A stretch of DNA of 64,000 nucleotides from Marinimicrobium sp. C6131 (GTDB taxonomy: Bacteria > Pseudomonadota > Gammaproteobacteria > Pseudomonadales > Cellvibrionaceae): positions 1,612,001 to 1,676,000 of the forward strand of contig NZ_CP110629.1 in assembly GCF_026153455.1 (NCBI RefSeq), written 5' to 3'. This document shows, one piece after another, positions 27,079-35,251 of this stretch; positions within the stretch are counted from its first letter, which is position 1; every line of letters starts with the position of its first letter. The notes under the pieces are model-generated. The model was not told the origin of the DNA. It made no database searches and saw nothing but the letters and a program-made list of their open reading frames with translations. The position numbers and the translations under genes were made by a program.

Positions 27079-27095
27079 TTATTGTAATACAATAA
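27079..27095. promoter_or_regulatory. Perfect 8-1-8 palindrome in a divergent promoter region
   Basis: TTATTGTAATACAATAA is perfectly palindromic around one central base. It sits in the 101-bp gap between the starts of the GH43-mutarotase gene and the DUF5060 gene, 21 bp before the latter. Its core TTGTAATACAA fits the TNGTNNNACNA pattern bound by FadR-type GntR regulators. A shared operator for both genes is the likely reading. No GntR gene is in the window. Confidence 0.6.
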
Positions 27096-27116
27096 AATAA
27101 CAACACTGGAGGTAAT

Positions 27117-28991
27117 ATGATCGGCCACTACCTGACGCACAGCACTCGCCGCCTGAGTTACGGGGTATGCATGCTCAGCCTGATCCTGCTCATTGGCTGC
27201 TCGGATCCACATCAGGAGTCAGCCACCGCGGAGAGCGACCTTCCCGTGTACCAACAGTGGCACAACATCACTCTCGACTTTGAGGGACCTGAAACCTCAG
27301 AGCAAGACGCGGACAACCCCTTTCTGAATTACCGGCTCACGGTCACCTTTACCCATGACGGCCAAGAGTACCCCATTCGCGGTTACTATGCCGCCGATGG
27401 CCGGGCCAGCGAGAGCGGCGCCGATGCCGGCAACATCTGGCAGGTGAAATTCAGAGCCCCGGAGACCGGCCAGTGGCAGTACCGTGCCCGACTTGAGCGG
27501 GGCGAGAAAATCGCGCTCGGCACAGGCGCCGGTGACAGTGTGCCACTCGACAATGCCACCGGCACCTTCACGGTTGAGGCCAGCGACAAGAGCGCACCGG
27601 ACTTCCGCGCGCTGGGCCGACTGTCGGTGAACAATGGTCATTTTTACTTTCCCGATACCGACCGATACTGGCTCAAGGGCGGTAGCAACAGCCCGGAGAA
27701 CTTTCTCGCCTACAAAGGGTTCGATGGTACTTACCGGATTGCCGCATCGGCTCGCGAGGGAGAAGCCAGCGCCGATAGCGAACTGCACCGTTACGAGTCA
27801 CATCGGCAAGACTGGCAACCGGGCGATCCCACCCTGCGCGGAGACACCGGTAAATCCATTTTCGGCGCCGTCAACTATCTCGCCGAAAAGGGGATGAACG
27901 CCATTTATCTTCTGACCATGAATATCGAGGGCGACGGCAAAGATGTCTGGCCCTACACCAGCCCGGAGGATTTCACCCGCTTTGATGTGAGCCGATTGGC
28001 ACAGTGGGAGCAGCTGTTTCAGCACATGCAGAATAAAGGCATTCTCATTCATCTGGTCACTCAGGAAACCGAGAATGAGCGACTGCTGGATGACGGCGAT
28101 GTCGGTCCGATGCGCACCCTCTACTACCAGGAGCTGATTGCCCGTTTTGGCCACCATCTCGGGTTGATCTGGAACCTGGGCGAAGAGAACGGCTACGCCG
28201 AATGGTCTCCTCCGGCGCAAAACACCGAACAACGCAAAGCCATGATCCGCTTCTTTGAGCAGGCGGACCCTTACCAGAACCCGGTGCTACTTCACACCCA
28301 CGCGGAAGTCGGCACCCGTGAGCCCGTACTTGAACCCCTGCTGGGCGTCGAGGGCCTTGATGGCCTGTCACTGCAAGCGCACGATCGGCAGCACGCTCAT
28401 CAGGTGGTCATGAAGTGGAAAGAGCGCTCAGAGCAGGCCGGTCAGCGCTGGCTGATCACCATGGATGAAATCGGCATGTGGCACACCGGTGCCGACACCG
28501 ACGAGAATGATCCCGGTCACCCCAGCCTGCGCGGTGATGTGCTCTGGGGCACACTGCTGTCCGGAGCGGCCGGAGTGGAGTGGTATTTCGGTGCCCATAA
28601 TCCCCACAACGACCTGACCTCGGAAGACTGGCGCCAACGGGACGAGCTTTGGTCACTGACCCGTCACGCCATGACGTTCTTCCGGGCCTATTTGCCCTGG
28701 TGGGACATGGCGCCGGCACACGACCTTTTGTCTCGGGAAGGGGCGTTTTGTCTGGCCAGGCACGACGACACCTACGCCCTGTATTTCCCCACCGACACCG
28801 AACAGTATCAGATTGATCTGAGCGGGCTGAGCAACGACTTCAAGGTTCATTGGTACAACCCGGTTTCCGGTGGCGACCTGTACTCGGGAAGCGTGACCAA
28901 CGTAGAGGGTGGCGCGGAGGTCACTCTGGGCAATCCGCCCGGCCGGGCGACAGAGGACTGGGTGGTTCTGTTGCGCAAAAGCGGACGCTAA
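27117..28991 (+). CDS. DUF5060 glycosidase-like lipoprotein
   Basis: 624 residues. The lipobox is LIGC (Cys about 28). DUF5060 spans about 42-140 (VYQQWHNITLDFEGPET...), a beta-sandwich found at the N terminus of putative glycosidases. A TIM-barrel-like region follows with DRYWLKGGSNSPENFLAYKGF, IWNLGEENGY (possible acid Glu) and LITMDEIGMWH (possible nucleophile Glu). A C-terminal beta domain resembling the so-called putative collagen-binding domain (PF12904 type) ends the chain. Substrate is unknown; context suggests plant or algal glycan. A GGAGG site precedes the ATG at 27117. The gene shares its promoter region with the GH43-mutarotase gene, so the two are probably coregulated. Confidence 0.82.
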   Translation: MIGHYLTHSTRRLSYGVCMLSLILLIGCSDPHQESATAESDLPVYQQWHNITLDFEGPETSEQDADNPFLNYRLTVTFTHDGQEYPIRGYYAADGRASESGADAGNIWQVKFRAPETGQWQYRARLERGEKIALGTGAGDSVPLDNATGTFTVEASDKSAPDFRALGRLSVNNGHFYFPDTDRYWLKGGSNSPENFLAYKGFDGTYRIAASAREGEASADSELHRYESHRQDWQPGDPTLRGDTGKSIFGAVNYLAEKGMNAIYLLTMNIEGDGKDVWPYTSPEDFTRFDVSRLAQWEQLFQHMQNKGILIHLVTQETENERLLDDGDVGPMRTLYYQELIARFGHHLGLIWNLGEENGYAEWSPPAQNTEQRKAMIRFFEQADPYQNPVLLHTHAEVGTREPVLEPLLGVEGLDGLSLQAHDRQHAHQVVMKWKERSEQAGQRWLITMDEIGMWHTGADTDENDPGHPSLRGDVLWGTLLSGAAGVEWYFGAHNPHNDLTSEDWRQRDELWSLTRHAMTFFRAYLPWWDMAPAHDLLSREGAFCLARHDDTYALYFPTDTEQYQIDLSGLSNDFKVHWYNPVSGGDLYSGSVTNVEGGAEVTLGNPPGRATEDWVVLLRKSGR

Positions 28992-29110
28992 GTAAAAGGC
29001 TCGGCCGCCCTTGAATCCGCTCGGGGCCGGCTCGACAGCGCGGTCCTTGCAGTCGCTGGCCGCCCGGGGGATACTGAGCCCACTCCTCCGGGCCATCGAG
29101 GTCGCCGACC

Positions 29111-29698
29111 ATGTCCAGAGCCCTGCCCGCCTGCGGCCTGTCTTTATTGTTGCTCGCCAGTTGCACCCAGCGGGACGAACCATTGGTGCTGACCCACGGC
29201 ACGCTGACCGAGACGCCCCGACCGATCGCCGAGTTCCAATTGACCGACCAGACCGGGGCGGCCTTTTCCAGAACCAACCTGCTGGGTCAGTGGACCGTGC
29301 TTTTCTCCGGCTTTACCCACTGCCCCGATATCTGCCCACTGACGCTGGGCATCATCCGCAACGCCGAGGCTAAGCTTGAGACGCCAGGGCATCACCGGGT
29401 GGTTTTTGTCAGTGTCGATTCCGAGCGGGACACGCCGGCGCTGTTGCAGGAGTACCTGGGATGGTTTGACCGGGACTGGGTGGGCCTGTCCGGAACCCGC
29501 GCGGCGCTCACCCCCCTGCTCGACAGCCTGGAATTGGGCTATGTACGGGTGCCACTGGGCTCGGAGGGCGACTACACCATGGACCATTCGACGGCCGTGG
29601 TGTTGATCGACCCGAAAGCACGGCTGGTCGGCTACTGGAAGGCGCCCCTGGACGCGGGGCAACTGGCGGCGGATCTGGCCGCCCTGCCCGCCCCTTGA
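29111..29698 (+). CDS. SCO1/SenC-family copper lipoprotein
   Basis: 195 residues. The signal peptide has lipobox LLASC. The thioredoxin-like SCO fold has FTHCPDICPLTLG (CxxxC copper ligands) and the ligand His in MDHSTAVVLIDP. Sco proteins deliver copper to the CuA site of cytochrome c oxidase or act as thiol reductants. No oxidase genes are nearby, so the partner is unknown. It starts at ATG 29111 after GAGG and faces the TPR lipoprotein gene convergently with a 29-bp gap. The 119 bp before it, after the DUF5060 stop, hold no other recognisable feature. Confidence 0.92.
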   Translation: MSRALPACGLSLLLLASCTQRDEPLVLTHGTLTETPRPIAEFQLTDQTGAAFSRTNLLGQWTVLFSGFTHCPDICPLTLGIIRNAEAKLETPGHHRVVFVSVDSERDTPALLQEYLGWFDRDWVGLSGTRAALTPLLDSLELGYVRVPLGSEGDYTMDHSTAVVLIDPKARLVGYWKAPLDAGQLAADLAALPAP

Positions 29699-29727
29699 CT
29701 GGATCGGACAGAGCGCCAGGTGATACC

Positions 29728-31440
29728 TCAGAGCCTGGAGGAGGTCAGGGTAATATCGGCATGAGCCCAAGCCTTTTCAAAACGCTCGGCAATAGCGTCG
29801 GCACTGTCATTTTTCCCTTGGGCTCGCAGAGCCCGCTCCAATCCGAACAGAGACCAACCATTTTCCGGGTTCCGACGAAGCTCAGCGCGGTAAGTCGCCT
29901 CCGCTTCCGCCGGTCGCTCGGCTTCGAGCAATATCGCACCCAAAGTCTGGCGCACGGGGGCATGCCAGGCCGGTGGCTCGTCGTAGGGCAGCTCCCCCTC
30001 AATGGCCATCCCCTCATTGAGCGCTGACAGTGCACCATCAAGGTCTCTCTCGGCCCAGGCGATTTCCCCGGCGAGCGTCCGCTCCGCCACACGCACGCCG
30101 TGAACCAGTGAGTACCGATTCCAGACCCGCATGGCTTCAATGCGCGGGTCTTCGGTGAGTGCCATCAGCGTCGCATGATGTTCCCGCGCTTCAGATCGCC
30201 GCCCACTGCGCAGCGCGGCCATTCCCTGAGCGTACTCCCACATGGCGACCATATAAGGCAAATCCTCCGCCGGCTTTGGCGTGGTGGCGATCTCATCCCA
30301 CAACCCGAACCGGACCCGCGCGAACAGGGGAGACAGGGCAAAGTTCTGCATGGCCTCCAGACCCGGTGCCCGCATCAACTCCTCGTCACTGGTTCGCCCG
30401 TAGGTCGACTCTGCCGCCGCCAACGCGGTTGCCTGATTCCCCGTCATACTCGCGGCAAACCACAGAAAGTGATGGTTGTGAGGAACATAACCCAGGGGAT
30501 AGACCCCGGGCCCGGGACGGCAGGCAGCCAGATAGGTATTGTCGGCTTCGATCGCACGCTGGTTGGCGAGCACCGCGTCCTGCCAACGCCCCACCCGGGC
30601 GTAGATATGGGCAGGCATGTGCACCAGGTGGCCAGAGCCCGGGATCAAGTCACGCAGCCGGTCTGCCGCCATCACGCCCCGCTCCGGTTCATTGGATGCC
30701 TCCACCGCGTGCACATAGAGATGAAGGGCCCCGGCGTGTTCATCGTTGCGCTCGATAATGCCTTCAAGCACCGCGACAATCTCGGTCGTATTGCCTGTGG
30801 GGTTACCTTCGCTGTCCCAATAATCCCAGGGTTGAAGGTCCATCAGGGCCTCGGCGTAAAAGGCCGCCGCATCAAGATCATCTGGATACTTTGCCACCAG
30901 CTCTGCCATGGCATTGGCGTAGGCGCGATCGAGGGCCGAGCGGTCGTCCGGCGGATTTTCCTGGTAGCGTGCCGCCAGGGCGCGAATATAGGCCTGCTCC
31001 CGAGGGGTTGCGTTTTCCGACAGGGCCTGGGCGGCCTTTAACCGCTCCCAGGCGGCCTGATTGTTGGCCGGGTCCATGCCGGCATTCACGTGCGGTCCCA
31101 GCACCAGCGCCGCACCCCACCAGCACATGGCGCACTCCGGGTCCAGTTCAACGGCTTTCAGAAAGGAGCGTTCGGCGGCCTGATGATTGAACCCGTAGGT
31201 CAGCATCAGCGCCTGATCAAACCATACCTGAGCGTCGGGGTTCTGATGGCTGATCGGGAAGTGGTAATCACCCAGACCATCGAGCAGGGTGGCGCCAACG
31301 GGGGCAATTTCGGGCAAGTAATTATCGGGAGAGGTGTCGGACGTGGCGGTGCGGGCGGTCGTATCGCGCTGGCAGCCTGCAGCCAGCAATGCAATCAGAA
31401 TCAAACCTGTAATAAACCAGGGAGGGCGGAACCGTTTCAT
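29728..31440 (-). CDS. Tetratricopeptide-repeat lipoprotein of unknown role
   Basis: 570 residues. The signal peptide ends with lipobox LAAGC (Cys about 23). Several TPR-like helical pairs are visible, for example MLTYGFNHQAAERSFLKAVELDPECAMCWWGAA near 75-110, a middle set around 180-300, and AERPAEAEATYRAELRRNPENGWSLFGLERAL near the C terminus. PHVNAGMD and HNHHF segments recur in members of this family, which is often labelled only as TPR protein. It probably acts as a periplasmic or outer-membrane scaffold. It stands alone between SCO1 and recO. I cannot assign a partner. Confidence 0.8.
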   Translation of the reverse strand: MKRFRPPWFITGLILIALLAAGCQRDTTARTATSDTSPDNYLPEIAPVGATLLDGLGDYHFPISHQNPDAQVWFDQALMLTYGFNHQAAERSFLKAVELDPECAMCWWGAALVLGPHVNAGMDPANNQAAWERLKAAQALSENATPREQAYIRALAARYQENPPDDRSALDRAYANAMAELVAKYPDDLDAAAFYAEALMDLQPWDYWDSEGNPTGNTTEIVAVLEGIIERNDEHAGALHLYVHAVEASNEPERGVMAADRLRDLIPGSGHLVHMPAHIYARVGRWQDAVLANQRAIEADNTYLAACRPGPGVYPLGYVPHNHHFLWFAASMTGNQATALAAAESTYGRTSDEELMRAPGLEAMQNFALSPLFARVRFGLWDEIATTPKPAEDLPYMVAMWEYAQGMAALRSGRRSEAREHHATLMALTEDPRIEAMRVWNRYSLVHGVRVAERTLAGEIAWAERDLDGALSALNEGMAIEGELPYDEPPAWHAPVRQTLGAILLEAERPAEAEATYRAELRRNPENGWSLFGLERALRAQGKNDSADAIAERFEKAWAHADITLTSSRL

Positions 31441-31557
31441 GGGATTTACCTCGCAATTCCGTTTAGGAGCAATTCAAGCTACGCCCCGTCCTACCACCTG
31501 TCAATCGATTGTTTTCCGGCCTCGCCATCATGCCCTGGCCCTGGCATCAGACGCTTA

Positions 31558-32277
31558 TCAGGCCGGGCGGAACAGGTCCCGACTTTTCAATGGCTTACTC
31601 CCCAACAGCGGATGCAGCATCAATCGGCTGAGGCGTTTGGCGGTCATCAGGGTTTGGGGCTGTGAAAAGTCGGCCCGGGCGCACGCCAGCAGATCGGCCC
31701 CGACAAACAGCTTCGGCGTTTCCTGCGGGTCACGGCTGCTATAGGTGGGAATGAAACCGGCCTCCGGGTCGAAGCGGTAAAGTGCCTCGGCCCGCACCGG
31801 TTCGCCGGTGTCCGCCTCCTCGGTAAAGCTGATTCCGTAACCCAACCCGTCCAACAGACGCCACTCGAACTGGCGCAACACCGGCTCGGGCGAGGCATCC
31901 GCCAGATTGGTGGACAGGGCGTTCATCGTCCAGCGGTAATCGTCAAACAGATCGGGGTTGGGATCCTGCTCCCCGAGCAGGCGCACAATCAGCTCATTGA
32001 CGTAAAAGCCACTATAGAGCGACAGGCCGACCAGCCGGTGGCCGATACCATCCGCCTCCACCGCCGTGAGGGTTTTCAGGCTGCTCTTGCCACTGAGCGA
32101 GACCAGGATGGGAATGAACGGGTTGAGCAACGGGCGGCGCTGGCTTTTCCCCCGGCGCACCCCTTTGGCGACGGCGCCGACCCGGCCAAGATCCGGCGTC
32201 AACAGGTCCAGCAACAGGCTGGTATCCCGGTAAGGACGGGTATGCAGCACATAGGCGGGCTGGAACTCTATGCGCAT
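31558..32277 (-). CDS. recO: DNA repair protein RecO
   Basis: 239 residues. The N-terminal OB fold starts with QPAYVLHTRPYRDTSLLLDLLTPDLGRVGAVAKGVRRGKS, the typical RecO opening, and a helical C-terminal domain follows. RecO anneals complementary strands and with RecR loads RecA on SSB-coated gaps. It is the last gene of the lepA-lepB-DUF4845-rnc-era-recO run, 15 bp after era. The usual next gene in many relatives, pdxJ, is absent here; a TPR lipoprotein gene follows instead. Confidence 0.95.
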   Translation of the reverse strand: MRIEFQPAYVLHTRPYRDTSLLLDLLTPDLGRVGAVAKGVRRGKSQRRPLLNPFIPILVSLSGKSSLKTLTAVEADGIGHRLVGLSLYSGFYVNELIVRLLGEQDPNPDLFDDYRWTMNALSTNLADASPEPVLRQFEWRLLDGLGYGISFTEEADTGEPVRAEALYRFDPEAGFIPTYSSRDPQETPKLFVGADLLACARADFSQPQTLMTAKRLSRLMLHPLLGSKPLKSRDLFRPA

Positions 32278-32292
32278 ATCGCGCCCCCGCCT

Positions 32293-33192
32293 TTACAGGT
32301 CGTCGTAACCCAGGCTGCGCAGGGCGCGGCTGTCATCGGACCAGCCCGACTTCACTTTGACCCAGAGCTTGAGCATCACTTTCTGATCAAACAGCTTTTC
32401 CATATCCAGCCGGGCCTGTTGACCAATCTGCTTGATACGCTCGCCGCGTTCGCCGATCAGAATGCGCTTCTGGCCATCCCGCTCCACCAACACCACGGCG
32501 GAGATATGCAGAATCCGGCCCTCGTCTTTGAACTCTTCGATTTCCACCGCCATCTGATACGGAAGCTCATCACCCAACTGGCGGGTGATTTTCTCACGCA
32601 CCATTTCCGCCGCCATAAAGCGCGAGCTTTTGTCCGTGAGCTGGTCTTCCGGAAACAGGTGTATCCCTTCCGGTAACCGCTCCACAATCAGGGCTTCGAG
32701 CCGATCCAGGTTGGTGTTGCGCAACGCGGACAGCGGGATCATTTCCGCCTGGGGAAACCGCTCGCTCAACGTCTGCAGGTGCGGTAACAGGGTGTCTTTC
32801 TGTTCAATTTTGTCGACTTTGTTGATGGCCAGAATCAGCGGGCAGGAGAGATTTTCCAGCCGCTGCGCCACCATCTCATCCTCCTCGGTCCAGGCCAATC
32901 GGTCCACCAGGAAAATCACCACATCCACATCCTTGATGGCCGTGGTGGCCGCCTGATTCATATAGCGGTTGATGGCCTTGGTTTCCGCCCGGTGCAGGCC
33001 CGGCGTGTCGACAAAGACGATCTGGGTATCGCCTTCGGTCTTGATCCCCTGCACATTGTTGCGGGTCGTCTGGGGCTTGCGGGAGGTGATGCTGACCTTC
33101 TGGCCGAGCATATGGTTGAGCAGTGTGGATTTACCCACATTGGGACGGCCCACAATGGCCACATAGCCGCAGCGTTGCTTTGAATCTGTCAT
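32293..33192 (-). CDS. era: GTPase Era, ribosome maturation
   Basis: 299 residues. The GTPase domain has G1 GRPNVGKSTLLN, G3 DTPGLH and G4 NKVDK. A C-terminal KH RNA-binding domain (about 205-290) contains ILIGERGERIKQIGQQAR, the GxxG loop that binds the 16S rRNA 3' end. Era assists 30S subunit assembly. The gene lies 3 bp after rnc, a coupling conserved widely. No defect is seen. Confidence 0.98.
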   Translation of the reverse strand: MTDSKQRCGYVAIVGRPNVGKSTLLNHMLGQKVSITSRKPQTTRNNVQGIKTEGDTQIVFVDTPGLHRAETKAINRYMNQAATTAIKDVDVVIFLVDRLAWTEEDEMVAQRLENLSCPLILAINKVDKIEQKDTLLPHLQTLSERFPQAEMIPLSALRNTNLDRLEALIVERLPEGIHLFPEDQLTDKSSRFMAAEMVREKITRQLGDELPYQMAVEIEEFKDEGRILHISAVVLVERDGQKRILIGERGERIKQIGQQARLDMEKLFDQKVMLKLWVKVKSGWSDDSRALRSLGYDDL

Positions 33193-33195
33193 GGC

Positions 33196-33900
33196 CTAAC
33201 CCTTACGCTTCGGTTTGAGGGTGATGTTCTGCAATTTTTCCAGCATCTCGGCGGCGGCCTGTTTCTCGGCCACCCGCCGACTGCTGGCCTGAGCCCGGAC
33301 GGTTTCCTTGATGGGCGTCACCCGGCACTCGATCGTGAACTGATGCGCATGGGCCTCGCCTTCCACCTCGACCACGTCGTACTCGGGCAGGGGCAGCTTG
33401 TGCGCCTGCAGAAATTCCTGCAGACGGGTCTTGGCGTCTTTGGCGGGCTGAGCCAGCGAAAGCGCCTGCAGGCGGGGCTGGTACCAGGCATTGACCCGTT
33501 CGGCACAGACCTGAAAACCGGATTCCAGATAGATGGCCCCGATCAGGGCTTCCACCGTATCGGCGAGAATCGACTCGCGACGGTGGCCACCGCTTTTCAT
33601 TTCACCCTCGCCCAGACGCAGACACTCGCCAAGCTCGAATTCACGAGCCAGTTCGGCCAGGGTTTCCCCTTTGACCATCTGGGAGCGCAAACGGCTCAAC
33701 TGCCCTTCCCTTGCCTCGGGAAACTGGTGATAGAGCGCCTCGCCGATAATGAAGTTGAGGATCGAGTCGCCCAGAAATTCCAGGCGCTCGTTATTGCGGG
33801 CACCGTGACTGCGATGGGTCAGTGCCAGATCAAGCTGTGCCGGGTCACGAAACTCGTAACCCAGGCGAGCCTGCAAGCGTTGTTTGAGAAGGTCGGACAC
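33196..33900 (-). CDS. rnc: Ribonuclease III
   Basis: 234 residues. The catalytic domain carries the signature NNERLEFLGDSILNFIIGEALY with its metal-binding Glu and Asp, plus the second acidic cluster in ESILADTVEALIGAIYLESG. A double-stranded RNA-binding domain ends the protein (about 155-225). It processes rRNA precursors and structured mRNAs. The start at 33900 abuts the stop of the DUF4845 gene. It belongs to the lepA-lepB operon. Confidence 0.98.
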   Translation of the reverse strand: MSDLLKQRLQARLGYEFRDPAQLDLALTHRSHGARNNERLEFLGDSILNFIIGEALYHQFPEAREGQLSRLRSQMVKGETLAELAREFELGECLRLGEGEMKSGGHRRESILADTVEALIGAIYLESGFQVCAERVNAWYQPRLQALSLAQPAKDAKTRLQEFLQAHKLPLPEYDVVEVEGEAHAHQFTIECRVTPIKETVRAQASSRRVAEKQAAAEMLEKLQNITLKPKRKG

Positions 33901-34316
33901 TAATTACCACTGTTGCTTTCTAGGGGTTTACAGCACCGTTCAGGGGCGGAGCTGTCGAGCTGGTTATTGAAGGTAAATACCAGATCGATGTTATGAATAA
34001 AGGGGATTCGCTCTTCATAGGCGATGGTGATCAGCACCCGGCTTGAGCGCTTGTCAATATCGATATTCCGGCGGCCTTCGGTAGTCACGTTGTTAACCGT
34101 ATAGAACTTGGTGAGCCGGGAGCGAATCTCTGATGGGCTCATGCTGAACAGGTCGTTATTGTTTCGGGCCAGTGACTTGAGCGCCGAGGTAATGTAACGG
34201 TTTTCCGCGTAAACCGGTACGACCTTGAATGCGGTAAACAATACGGCCACGGCGACCAGCACCACAAACACAAACCCAAGGGTGGAAATGCCGCGTTGAG
34301 ACTGTCGAAGTTGCAT
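33900..34316 (-). CDS. DUF4845 small membrane protein
   Basis: 138 residues. A single N-terminal membrane anchor (GISTLGFVFVVLVAVAVLFTAFKVVPVY) with a pilin-like look is followed by a soluble domain of about 100 residues facing the periplasm. The family is fixed between lepB and rnc in many gammaproteobacteria. Function is unknown; position suggests a role with signal peptidase or envelope assembly, which is inference only. It overlaps the rnc start by one base. Confidence 0.9.
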   Translation of the reverse strand: MQLRQSQRGISTLGFVFVVLVAVAVLFTAFKVVPVYAENRYITSALKSLARNNNDLFSMSPSEIRSRLTKFYTVNNVTTEGRRNIDIDKRSSRVLITIAYEERIPFIHNIDLVFTFNNQLDSSAPERCCKPLESNSGN

Positions 34317-34347
34317 GCGTACGCCCTCTTTGGTGAACGCCTAACGG

Positions 34348-35229
34348 TTAATGGATTGCCCCGGCCCGCTCGAAGCTCGGCACACTGAACAGGGAGTCCC
34401 AGTGCATCCAGATGGCAAATGCCTTGCCCACAATCGCGTCTTCCGATACGAAACTCAGATCCGGGCCGCTACCGCGATTCAGCTCGTTCCAGCCCCGGCT
34501 GTCGTGACTGCCATCCCGGTTATCCCCCATCATGAAGTAGTGCCCCTCGGGCACCACCCAAGAACCGTACTGACTGTAGCGGCTGGGTTCCAGATGCTTG
34601 CGCACAGTATAGGTGTTATCGCCCAGGGTTTCCCGCACCACACGATAGGCGGGTCGGGCGGATCGATTGACGTCAATCACCTCCTCTTCCACCGGCTCTC
34701 CATTGATGGTCAGCTGGTGGTCGATATAGGTCACCGTATCCCCGGGCAGCCCGATGACCCGCTTGATGAAATAGGTCTCCGGCTGGTGGGGTGGAAAAAA
34801 CACCATCACCTCACCACGCTCAGGCTTGTTGACCGGGATCACCTCGGTGTTCAATACCGGAAGCCGGATTCCATAGGTGAACTTGTTCACCACGATAAAG
34901 TCACCCACTTCCAGGGTGGGCTCCATGGAACCCGAGGGAATCTGAAACGGCTCGGCAATAAAAGAGCGCAGTACAAACACCAGCGCCAACACCGGGAAAA
35001 ATGATTTGGAGTATTCGACCCAGACCGGCTCTTTACCCGCGGCGTCACGCGCTTGCTGGTAGGCTTCTTTTTGGTGTTTATCCGCCAGGTTGGCACGTTC
35101 AAACTGCTTGTCTACCGCATCAAGCTTCTGCTTGCGCGGCTTGGCCAATACCAGTGCGTCATACAACCAGACCAGGCCTGTGACGAACACCGCCAAGGTC
35201 AGGATCAAGGGTAGATTAATGCTGCTCAT
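34348..35229 (-). CDS. lepB: Signal peptidase I
   Basis: 293 residues. Two N-terminal membrane segments (about 5-27 and 76-92) are followed by the catalytic domain, with Ser101 in IPSGSMEPTLEVGD and Lys156 in YFIKRVIGLPGD forming the Ser/Lys pair. The GDNRDGSHDSR box is also present. It removes signal peptides from secreted proteins. It lies 22 bp after lepA and 31 bp before the DUF4845 gene. Confidence 0.98.
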   Translation of the reverse strand: MSSINLPLILTLAVFVTGLVWLYDALVLAKPRKQKLDAVDKQFERANLADKHQKEAYQQARDAAGKEPVWVEYSKSFFPVLALVFVLRSFIAEPFQIPSGSMEPTLEVGDFIVVNKFTYGIRLPVLNTEVIPVNKPERGEVMVFFPPHQPETYFIKRVIGLPGDTVTYIDHQLTINGEPVEEEVIDVNRSARPAYRVVRETLGDNTYTVRKHLEPSRYSQYGSWVVPEGHYFMMGDNRDGSHDSRGWNELNRGSGPDLSFVSEDAIVGKAFAIWMHWDSLFSVPSFERAGAIH

Positions 35230-35251
35230 AAGCGTTCCCTGATTATGGTTA

